Assembly (NCBI GenBank): GCA_002284615.2
Contig: MU070090.1
Span: forward strand, 82,075-96,994
Origin: Dunaliella salina
Taxonomy: Eukaryota; Chlorophyta; Chlorophyceae; Chlamydomonadales; Dunaliellaceae
Reading direction: 5' to 3'
DNA length: 14,920 bases
Of the stretch, positions 8,951 to 14,920 are shown in pieces. The notes under the pieces were generated by a model that saw only the letters and a list, made by a program, of their open reading frames with translations, did not search any database and had not been told where the DNA came from. Position numbers and translations under genes: made by a program. How positions within the stretch are numbered: position 1 is the stretch's first letter; every line of letters begins with the position of its first letter.

Positions 8951-9145
8951 TTAAGTTGTCGAGCAATTCCTTGTCAGGCAGTTGCTCTGTGCGCTGACAA
9001 AGCTACTGACGGCAGTCCTTTCTTTAATGGCTTCCGCCCAACCAGGAAGGTGCTGCTGATAAAACGATCTCCCTGAGCTGCAGAAGAGTGTGTCCTGCTT
9101 TTCACCTCCATTGCGCGATTCCTTTCTAGCATGCTCAAGGGCTGT
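8951..9145 (-). CDS. Candidate exon 3 of a coiled-coil gene
   Basis: A CATCTCCAG acceptor at 9146 opens a phase-0 frame starting TALEHARKESRNGGEKQD and continuing through LPGWAEAIKERTAV to a stop at 8951. The opening is charged and helix-like, in keeping with the two preceding candidate exons. The 3' limit is uncertain: the frame may end at the stop or be spliced earlier. A shorter reading with a 28-nt intron would also stay in phase, but that is too short for a normal spliceosomal intron. No family was recognised. Confidence 0.35.
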   Translation of the reverse strand, partial: TALEHARKESRNGGEKQDTLFCSSGRSFYQQHLPGWAEAIKERTAVSSFVSAQSNCLTRNCSTT

Positions 9146-9236
9146 CTGGAGATGAAATGCGCCTTGGAAGGAAAATTGAAGAGGCACGTTCCGTCACGAA
9201 AGTTAGCTTCATAAGCAAGGCATGCCTGGGCATTAC

Positions 9237-9282
9237 ATGTTCTTTGCCTGATGTTGCCTCTGTCTCAGCAGCTATGAGTTCC
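9237..9282 (-). CDS. Candidate exon 2 (46 nt) of a coiled-coil gene
   Basis: Bounded by AAATGCAG|GG and CAT|GTAATG. One base completes an Arg codon from exon 1, then ELIAAETEATSGKEH follows, ending in phase 0 as exon 3 requires. The inferred introns on either side are 140 and 91 nt. The run of acidic and Ala residues continues the helical character of exon 1. Confidence 0.4.
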
Positions 9283-9422
9283 CTGCATTTTCCAAACAGG
9301 TAATGGACAGCCTGCTACAAGGATACATTTCTGATGCATTTGTGCTCTCAGAGATGGCAACATCCAAGACGCTTCAAGGATAAATGAAACGCGTCATCCG
9401 CCTATCAACAAATTATACCCAC

Positions 9423-9512
9423 CTCAAAGAATGCAGCAGGCCCCTGATACCTTTCATCTCCTCACGCTCCTGCCTAGCTGCAGCAACACCTTCCGCCTCT
9501 TTGAGCGCGAGC
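9423..9512 (-). CDS. Candidate exon 1 (90 nt) of a coiled-coil gene
   Basis: Bounded by CTACCACCACAG|GC and TTTGAG|GTGGGT. It encodes LALKEAEGVAAARQEREEMK followed by GIRGLLHSL and ends in phase 2. This is typical amphipathic coiled-coil sequence and joins in frame to exon 2 and then exon 3. Three consecutive phase matches with good splice sites are the main support. It is an internal exon; upstream exons were not identified. Confidence 0.45.
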
Positions 9513-9955
9513 CTGTGGTGGTAGGCAAAAACTCAAATTTTGAGGTCGGACAATCAATCTTCAAACACCATGGTTTCCAATGGGATTGCAAATTATGGGA
9601 GAAATGATTTCGAAACTCAGTGGCTGGAACAAGAAGAAACTGCATGGTCCATGAGCAAGAGAGTGCAGTAATACTGGGCAACAGAGGCACCTTTGAAAGT
9701 AGGAAGCTGAAAGAAGGGAATCTCAAAGTCCATGAGCAAGCAATAGCTCCGTCGCTGGGGAAGTGAAGTTTTAATTCTATTTTCCTTGAGCGTTGGTGTA
9801 GGTTTTGACATGAGAGGTGCAGTCCAGCAGAGGTTGGGATTGATTTGAAGTGGGGCGCAAGCTGAAAGAAAACCCTTGTTCAAACACAACACTCACAGAG
9901 TAAAGGAGATGGAGTTTGATAATAATATTGTCACTGGATCTGCGTGCTTCTTCCA
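9513..9955. other. Probable intron or intergenic sequence
   Basis: The minus strand is open at 9454-9726 and 9617-9892, but these frames conflict with the better supported exon at 9423-9512 and show no known domain. A CTTTCAG acceptor-like site near 9862 could mark another exon; this could not be settled. Confidence 0.3.
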
Positions 9956-9957
9956 CT

Positions 9958-10190
9958 TAGCTTTCATGCGTGCCTCTCATGCGTCCCTCATCCACACACC
10001 TCTCATGCATGGCTCATCCACATGGCTCTCATGTATGCCTCTCATGCATGACTCATCCACAAGGCCCTCATGCATGCTTTTCACGCATGCCTCTCACGCG
10101 TGCCTCATCCACATGGCTCTCATGCATGCCTCTCATGGGTACCTCTTCCACATGCCTCTAATGCATGCCTCTCATGGTTGCCGCATAGCT
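9958..10190. repeat. 39-bp minisatellite made of 13-bp subunits
   Basis: About six imperfect copies of a 39-bp unit, each made of roughly three 13-bp subunits: CTCATCCACATGG and variants of CTCATGCATGCCT. The unit length is a multiple of three and has no stop in any plus-strand frame, so open frames with repeated MPLMHASH-like peptides result automatically. GCATGC palindromes recur throughout. I read it as a non-coding minisatellite. Confidence 0.85.
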
Positions 10191-10395
10191 GTACGCATGG
10201 TCCCACGGGCACATTTACGAGGTGCATGCCCTTTCCTCCTTGCACAACACTGACCCTTTTTTTGTGAACAAATTCACAAACTCACAAATGTGGCAGGCGA
10301 CAGAAGAACGATCAAAAAACAATCAAGTTTGGCTTCGCCTCTAGACTGCATATGCCTCTTGGCCAATCCCTGAAGAACAACCCATTGTACTTGTA

Positions 10396-10577
10396 TAGGG
10401 ATGGGGCATTTGCTTATAGCGCTATGTATGACATAGCGCTATATAATTTCGGGGAATAGTGCAATATGCCGATCCATAGGTTTGGCTGAAATACAAATGT
10501 AATAAAGCACTTTAGCGCTATATAGCGCTACATAGCGCCATAAGTTTGGCTCATACAGCGCTATATGCCGATCCCTA
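10396..10577. mobile_element. MITE-like element with terminal inverted repeats and TA flanks
   Basis: The segment 10398-10575 (178 bp) begins GGGATGGGGCAT and ends ATGCCGATCCC, so the ends are imperfect inverted repeats (GGGATsGGCAT). It is flanked by TA on both sides, the duplication made by Tc1/mariner-type transposases. The inverted similarity continues inward with ATAGCGCT and TATG elements. Inside, AGCGCT palindromes occur many times and GTTTGGCT occurs twice. There is no coding capacity. It lies just downstream of the kinase gene. Classification as a Stowaway-like element is an inference from the TA flanks and size. Confidence 0.65.
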
Positions 10578-10590
10578 ATTGTAAGCCATT

Positions 10591-10687
10591 GACTGCATGC
10601 CTTCCTCTCGCTACAAGGATGTTACAAGGAAGAAGAAGGCCTCCAGTCAAACCGACTGACTGCTAGCCTTCCTCCTGCTACAACCCT
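10591..10687. repeat. Direct duplication spanning the kinase ORF end (67-bp offset)
   Basis: GACTGCATGCCTTCCTCTCG plus CTACAAGG at 10591 recurs as GACTGCTAGCCTTCCTCCTG plus CTACAACC at 10658. The second copy includes the stop codon of the kinase exon frame. Between them the minus strand carries a TGTAA (10622-10626), the polyadenylation signal favoured in green algae, about 50 nt past the stop. Confidence 0.65.
10622..10626 (-). terminator. Possible TGTAA polyadenylation signal
   Basis: Minus-strand TTGTAACATCC lies about 50 nt downstream of the kinase frame's TAG. TGTAA is the known polyadenylation signal in Chlamydomonas and relatives. The pentamer is short and common, so this is only suggestive and depends on the green-algal assignment and on the gene really ending at 10678. 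Confidence 0.25.
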
Positions 10688-11645
10688 GCCAGTCCGTCAT
10701 CCTGTCCTGCAATTTGGTCACAGTACCCCTGTAGCCCTGGATGGCACACAGTGGGGTCAGTGCGCTTCACACACCTGGCCCGCGGCACGTCCATGAGTTT
10801 CAAGCCCGTGCTGGCCTCGTACAGCACACATCCCAGGGACCACATGTCGTTGGCTGGCTGAGCCCACGGGACGGGCGAATGGAAGCCGGGAGGGGGTGTG
10901 GGTGCTGTGTCGCGCATTTGTGCGGGGGAGGAAGATGGGATGTCGGTGTGGTTGCAGCTTTTACTCTGGGGCATCGTGCTAGGGAGAGTGATGTGAGGAA
11001 AGGGAGCAGAGGGAGGGGCACCATGCTGAGGTTGGCTGGGAGACCCTACTTGATCAGAGGCGAATGTGGAGGTGGAAGGGTGTGGTGATGGGGCAGTGGA
11101 AAACGGATTGCGCGCTGCAGCTGGGATGCCCAGGCAGTCCTCTGGGGGTGCATAGGCCAGGCTTTGGAACATGACAGCTGGGAGCTGCAGCCCTGTTGGT
11201 TGGCTTACTGGTGCTGGAGTGGAAGCAGCTCTGCTAGCTGCTGTGCTGCTGCTCTCTGCGGGGACATCCCAGCTCACCTTTTGGCTCTTGGTGCTGCTAG
11301 ATCTTCCCATGGAGAAGCTGCCTCCTGTGATAGAGTCACCATTGTGTGGTGTGCCTGCTCCATGCACGGCCTTCGCACCGTTCCCAAGCATCACCGCATT
11401 CCCGAAGTCGATGAGCTTCCAGTGTGTTGGGTGGCGTCCCACACACGGCGCCGTTACCTGCTGCTGATGATGATGATGATAATGACGCCCATGCTGCTGC
11501 TGCTGCTGATGATCATGCTGCTGCTCTTCTTGCTCTATGCCATTGTCCTGCTTCACACCAAAAACCAGAGGGTGCTGCCTGCCCTCTGCCTGATGGGGGG
11601 GCACGCTTGCGTCCACTCTTTGATTCGCACGGCTTAGGTCTGCAC
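10678..11645 (-). CDS. Protein kinase, exon with DFG, PPE and DxW motifs
   Basis: The exon begins after ATTACAG at 11646 in phase 1 (ADLSRANQR) and runs to TAG at 10678. It has a Gln/His-rich insert, then HWKLIDFGNAVM (DFG at 11401-11409, metal-binding Asp), a Ser/Thr-rich activation-loop insert of about 85 residues, and AYAPPEDCLG (PPE in place of APE). A further insert of about 95 Pro/Ser-rich residues precedes NDMWSLGCVLYEASTG (helix F, DxWSxG). Only about 40 residues follow, so helices G-I are missing or encoded further on. The minus frame one base over, at about 10737-10680, reads GYRGTVTKLQDRMTDWQ and looks more protein-like, hinting at a small intron or frameshift. It is a Ser/Thr-type kinase of unassigned family. 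Confidence 0.8.
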
Positions 11646-12251
11646 CTGTAATTGCAGGACCAGCATTAAAGCCACAAGGGGTGAGTATAATGCTTTTACA
11701 CAATAAGGGAAGGGCTGGCCCAGCTGTAGCCATGGTGGGGTGAACACGATTTCCTCACTCAAAAGGTTGTGCAGGTTTCATTCCTGTAACTCTGATCACA
11801 GGCCCAGCACCAAAGCCATGATGGGGTGAATGTGATTCCTTGACTTGAATCAGGAACTTCAGGGCACACTCACGCACCTGTGATTTCAGGCTCAGCAGCA
11901 GCTAAGGTGAGGTGGATATGATCTCCTCACTCAGGAGACAATGCAGGCCTCAATCCTGTACCTATCATCACAGGCCCAGCAGCAGTCATGATGGGGTGAA
12001 TGTGATTCCTTGACTCATATCAAGAATTGCAGGGTGCACCCCAGTACTTATAATTGCAGGCTCAGCACCAAAGCCATGATGGGGTGAATGTGATTCCTTG
12101 ACTCATATCCAGAATGGTAGGGTGCACCTTAGTGCTTGTGATTGCAGGCTCAGCAGCAGCCATGATGGGTGAATGTGGTTCCTCAACTTACTTCAGGGAC
12201 TGCAGGGCACACTCGTGTACCTGTAACCCCAGGCTCAGCAGCAGCCATGAT
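11645..12251. repeat. ~86-bp tandem repeat array, eight anchors
   Basis: Anchors of type CAGCAGCAGCCATGATG or CAGCACCAAAGCCATGATG start at 11661, 11721, 11805, 11893, 11977, 12063, 12151 and 12236. Spacings are 60, 84, 88, 84, 86, 88 and 85 bp. The last anchor is coding (NIMAAAEPG on the minus strand). Units at 11721 and 11893 share TCCTCACTC, while those at 11805, 11977 and 12063 share TGTGATTCCTTGACT, so part of the array has a two-unit higher order. Confidence 0.9.
11646..12220 (-). other. Kinase intron made of ~86-bp tandem repeats
   Basis: The inferred 575-nt intron has donor ACAG|GTACAC and acceptor ATTACAG|GT, both phase 1. It consists almost wholly of tandem units homologous to the 3' end of the exon at 12221-12291. 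An alternative donor, GAA|GTAAGT at 12184, is a better consensus match but is phase 0 and does not suit the mapped acceptor. Confidence 0.6.
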
Positions 12252-12291
12252 GTTGCCGGGCTTCAAGTCTCTGTGCACGATGCCACAGTGC
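12221..12291 (-). CDS. Protein kinase catalytic-loop exon (71 nt)
   Basis: Acceptor AAATTTAG|G and donor GTTACAG|GTAC enclose HCGIVHRDLKPGNIM followed by AAAEPGVT. HRDLKPGN supplies the catalytic Asp, the Lys and the metal-binding Asn of a Ser/Thr kinase. One base completes the Gln codon from the upstream exon (reading LDFLHQ, then HCGIVHRDLK), and the last base starts the Gly codon finished by the next exon. Both junction phases agree. The exon is flanked on each side by tandem copies of its own halves. Its 3' limit is less sure than its 5' limit because an overlapping GTAAGT donor lies 37 nt downstream. Confidence 0.85.
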
Positions 12292-12560
12292 CTAAATTTG
12301 CAAATGGAGGGGGTGTTCATGTCCGAGTGATGTAATGATGCAACTGTGCTGGGCCTCGGGCCTCTGAGCACGCACAATGTTGCAGCGCCTGAGGGTGCAG
12401 GTGGACAGGGTGTTTATGTACAAGAACTGAAGGGTGTTTATGTGCGAGAACTGAAATGGCACAACTGCGCTGGGCTTCAGGCCTCTTTGCACAATGCTGC
12501 TGTGCCTGGGCGGACGCGTGGACAGGGTGTTTGGACATAAGTAATGAAAATGACACAGCC
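12252..12560. repeat. Tandem copies of the 5' half of the catalytic-loop exon
   Basis: Copies anchored on GGGCTTC/GGGCCTC start at 12258 (the exon itself), 12351 and 12472. The second carries an extra GTGTTTATGT(A/G)C(A/G)AGAACTGAA duplication. On the minus strand each copy holds an ACACCC block, an AG acceptor-like site and an ATTGTGC/ATCGTGC block followed by degraded HRDLKP-like codons. More diverged matches to the same pattern occur near 12600-12640, 12715-12735, 12890-12965 and 13080-13110. Confidence 0.8.
12450..12505 (-). pseudogene. Catalytic-loop pseudo-exon (HRD changed to QRG)
   Basis: After an acceptor-like GTCCGCCCAG at 12506 the minus strand reads HSSIVQRGLKPSAVV. This is collinear without gaps with HCGIVHRDLKPGNIM of the true exon 214 nt downstream. 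The catalytic His-Arg-Asp has become Gln-Arg-Gly and Asn has become Ala, so inclusion would give an inactive kinase. The copy at about 12385-12340 (RRCNIVRAQRPEAQ) carries an indel. Confidence 0.7.
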
Positions 12561-13543
12561 GTGCCGTAGCTTTAATGGATGAGGCGCACTTGAGTGTTCA
12601 TGTGCTGGATGCTGCAGTGCCTGAGCATGTAGGGCATGATTGGGAGAGAACCACGCCTTAGCTTTTCAAAAGCTTTAATCATGGAGGTGGCAAGTACAGA
12701 CATGGGTGTTTGTGCGTGCAGTGCCTGAGTGTGCAGAGGGCCCAAATGCATAATGCGTCACTGACTAACATAACTAGGCCGCAAGGCAAAGCGTCTGATC
12801 TACTTAGTCAGTACTGTACAAACGAGCAGAGTGATAAGAGCCTTTAAACTAATGTAAGCCATCAAGTTTCAATAATGAGCGTAAGGAAGCACAGAGTGCC
12901 TGATCCGCAAGGTGTGAAATGGTATAACTGGGCCACAGCACTCATGGTAGTGGAACATTGGACAGGTGTGTCTTTTGTGGACTCCCATGGCGCCTGAGAG
13001 TTTGATACTTGAGCCAGAAAATAATCTTGCTCCAGTTTCCAACAGTGGCGTTTCTGAATAAAGACTTCCATGCGTACAACGCTACAGTGCCCACGTGCCC
13101 TGGAGGGTACCCGCACCACGACATTAGTAACTGAGCAATTTAGATAAGTGAGGCAAAAAAAGAGAACTGTGGGCACCTTGGGGCAGGCTTCAAGGGTGCA
13201 AACACTGTTGCATCAGTTACAACATAGCTGTGGACAAGAAAGCTGTAGACATCCAAGCATGCTGGTGATTAACGCAGCTCTGAAAATGGATGGGCACCGG
13301 TCTTTGAAGCACGAGGCTCATATACTGTCCCTTCACAGACGAGCAGCCTGAGCTGGCCAGACTCCTAGAGCCTCCAAGTAAACATAAGTCACAAGCAAAG
13401 GGAAATAAGGGGATTTCCTGAGCTAAGCAAGGATGGCGTGGATCCAAAATTGGTTGATAATGCCTTCATTACATGGAGCTGGGCCATGTGCACTGCTAAT
13501 GCATCAACAAAAAAGCAATAGCAAGGAGAAGCAAAGCTAAACT

Positions 13544-13546
<3 letters not shown>

Positions 13547-13638
<92 letters not shown>
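13547..13638. repeat. (CA)46 microsatellite inside the kinase intron
   Basis: 92 uninterrupted bases of CA. On the minus strand, the gene's sense, it reads (TG)n and lies about 250 nt downstream of the intron donor. Confidence 0.97.
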
Positions 13639-13639
<1 letters not shown>

Positions 13640-13885
13640 CAGGCTCAAAAACACCCCGGGACACCCACACAAAACCCACACCCATCCGCCATACGTACCT
13701 CCCTCCCCCCCTCCTCCACAATATCGCGCGTGCTCACATGTTCTGTGAGCCAAGTGAACCTCATAACTCTTGCCTGGATCCTTTGGAGAAATTTCAGCTG
13801 TGTCAGCTGTTCCAGAAGTTTTGAGAATTCTCGCTTGGATTGGTCAAAGGTGGAGCAGCGTCGGCACTCACTTCTATAGACTCAC

Positions 13886-14099
13886 TGGTGTAAGAAGTCC
13901 AGGGCTAGCAGGAGCTGTGTGGCCAACAGCTTGACCTCAGACTGTGGTAAAGGATTGAGCTGCAGGAGATTCGGCTGCATGAGATCAGGCGGCAGCTTGA
14001 ACTCATACTGTGGCAAAGGATTGTGTTGCACGAGAGTTGGTTGCATGAGATCAGTTGGCAAAAGATCTGGAGGTAGTGCATCCAAGTAATTGCTGCTGC

Positions 14100-14148
<49 letters not shown>

Positions 14149-14261
14149 GGTTCGTGTGCATGTTGGCTGCGAGCTTGACGAGCACAGAGCTGGAGGGGTC
14201 ACAGCAATACATGGTGGCTGGGCAGTATGCATGGGGTGCTGCTGCAGCTGCAGCCGCTGTG

Positions 14262-14305
<44 letters not shown>

Positions 14306-14863
14306 AGCTGGTGGCGTGACTGTGACTGAGAGAGGTGCGGCTGTGAATGAGCATAAGGGCTGTGTCCATGCCCCTGGTGGTGTGAGTGCGATTGAGATAG
14401 CTGCAGCTGTGAATGTGCATAGGGGCTGTAACCGCGCCCATGTGAGCAGAAATGCTCGCCAGAGCTTTGCCCACCCCGCCCCACTGCCCCCTTTAGCACG
14501 GATTCGAGTGAGTAGCCCAGCCGCTCCAGCACAAGGCACTGCAGGCGTTTGTAGGGCACACTGCTGCTGGTATGGCAGAAATGGTCCAGCGCTTGCACTA
14601 TGTGGGGAGCACCTGGATGGGACCAGCTGTGCTGCTGCTGCTGCTGCTGCCGCCACCGCTGCTGCTGCTGATGATCATGGTGGGGTTGATGGTGCAGAAA
14701 CTGTTCCGTTTGAGGTATCTTGTGCTGCCAAGGAAGGATGTGGGCCTGGCCAAAGCCGTCATGGCTGCTTGGTGCAACCCCAGCTACTGCCAAAGACAAG
14801 TGCCCCAGCAGCGCAGCCTCGTTCATGGCGATGCATGCAAGCTCAGGGTCCGATGTGTCTGAG

Positions 14864-14865
<2 letters not shown>
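13886..14865 (-). CDS. Protein kinase, N-lobe/hinge exon with poly-Gln and poly-Ser inserts
   Basis: The exon starts after CACACAG in phase 0 (VSDTSDPELACIAMNEAALLG), 13 codons before the first Met, so that Met is internal. NEAALLGHL fits helix C with its Glu. PHIVQALDHF and LQCLVLERLGYSLESVL fit strands 4-5 and the hinge, and LLATQLLLALDFLHQ is helix E leading into the next exon. Between helix C and strand 4 lies a His/Gln-rich insert. Between hinge and helix E lies an insert of about 200 residues with two separate 22-residue tandem duplications, poly-Gln and poly-Ser. The Gly-rich loop and VAIK Lys must lie beyond the right edge. The exon ends in phase 2 at CA|GTGAGT. Confidence 0.8.
13928..14059. 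repeat. In-frame 66-bp coding duplication (22 residues, two copies)
   Basis: Units 13928-13993 and 13994-14059 encode LPxDLMQPxLxQxNPLPQxE followed by KL on the minus strand. They sit directly before helix E of the kinase. Confidence 0.9.
14102..14143. repeat. (CTG)14 tract coding poly-Ser
   Basis: Fourteen CTG units on the plus strand. In the kinase frame they are read as AGC, giving a Ser run. Confidence 0.95.
14263..14304. repeat. (CTG)14 tract coding poly-Gln
   Basis: Fourteen CTG units read as CAG in the kinase frame, giving a Gln run. Same repeat and same number of units as the tract at 14102-14143 but in a different register. Confidence 0.95.
14311..14442. repeat. Second in-frame 66-bp coding duplication
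   Basis: Units 14311-14376 and 14377-14442 encode Gx(G)xSPYAHSQ followed by LSQSxSxHQ, 22 residues each, on the minus strand. The unit length equals that of the unrelated duplication at 13928-14059. Confidence 0.85.

Positions 14866-14866
<1 letters not shown>

Positions 14867-14920
<54 letters not shown>
14867..14920. repeat. (TG)27 microsatellite at right edge, forming an intron end
   Basis: 54 bases of TG running off the window. In the kinase's sense it is (CA)n ending CACACAG, directly at the acceptor of the exon at 14865, where a polypyrimidine tract would normally be. Confidence 0.95.

Larger units (their letters stand above)
12292..13885 (-). other. Large kinase intron
   Basis: The inferred intron of 1594 nt runs from donor CA|GTGAGT (13884-13885) to acceptor TTTAG (12292). 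It contains the degenerate exon copies, a (CA)46 array at 13547-13638 and otherwise unremarkable sequence. Frames open through the CA array are artefacts. No nested gene was recognised in 12780-13546. Confidence 0.7.

Noticed and set aside
9876..10267. Repeat protein with MPLMHASH-like units
   Set aside because: All three plus frames are open because the minisatellite unit is 39 bp; there is no start context, splice evidence or preferred frame.
10700..10737. 38-nt intron (AG|GTGTGT to CCATCCAG) in the kinase 3' region
   Set aside because: Very short, and the joined phase leads straight to a stop codon, so it does not restore the alternative frame.
11164..11651. Plus-strand frames rich in Leu/Met over the kinase exon
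   Set aside because: Antisense shadows of the DFG-containing kinase exon.
12184..12190. GAA|GTAAGT as donor of the catalytic-loop exon
   Set aside because: Stronger consensus but phase 0, and no phase-0 acceptor better than the phase-1 site at 11646 was found; kept only as an alternative.
13389..13753. Minus-strand frames with Cys-Val runs
   Set aside because: Translations of the intronic CA array; the region lies inside the inferred kinase intron.
14051..14656. 201-codon minus-strand frame with poly-Ala
   Set aside because: It is the other reading of the CAG tracts; the kinase frame through the same bases has helix C, hinge and helix E motifs and phase-matched splice sites.

Overview
The window looks like nuclear DNA of a eukaryote, most likely a chlorophycean green alga of the Dunaliella/Volvocales kind. 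This is inferred from long (CA/GT)n arrays, CAG-rich coding sequence, small exons in repeat-rich introns, TGCAG-type splice acceptors, and a non-LTR retroelement that joins RNase H to a restriction-like endonuclease. No bacterial gene layout, rRNA, tRNA or CRISPR array was seen. The sequence starts and ends inside GT arrays, so it may be a whole contig that broke at microsatellites.

Left part (1-3200): mostly unique sequence with debris of one retroelement family. It holds a short 3'-tail fragment (394-455), a 5'-truncated insertion of 303 bp flanked by a perfect 16-bp target-site duplication (1175-1509), and a degraded copy (about 1780-2480) next to an inverted piece of the same family (about 2485-2760). 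An Ala-rich candidate exon lies at 868-965 (-).

Middle (3200-8240): a 114-codon candidate exon (3803-4144, -), another retroelement tail (4271-4348), then the best copy of the family on the minus strand (about 5240-8021). That copy keeps an intact 609-codon reading frame with RNase H, a CCHC knuckle and a PD-(D/E)XK-type endonuclease. It sits between two (CA)n arrays in the same orientation.

8240-10600: three phase-compatible candidate exons of a coiled-coil protein (9512 to about 8951, -), a 39-bp minisatellite (about 9960-10190), and a 178-bp MITE-like element with TA flanks (10398-10575).

Right part (10678-14865, -): a protein kinase gene entering from beyond the right edge. Three exons can be chained with matching phases: 14865-13886 (helix C, hinge, helix E), 12291-12221 (HRDLKPGN catalytic loop) and 11645-10678 (DFG, PPE, DxW). 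The gene is full of internal tandem duplications: two separate 66-bp coding duplications, poly-Gln and poly-Ser tracts, and introns on both sides of the small catalytic-loop exon built from tandem copies of that exon's own two halves. The downstream intron begins and ends at the same position of an ~86-bp repeat, within AGGT. That is the arrangement predicted for an intron created by tandem duplication, and it is the most striking observation in the window.
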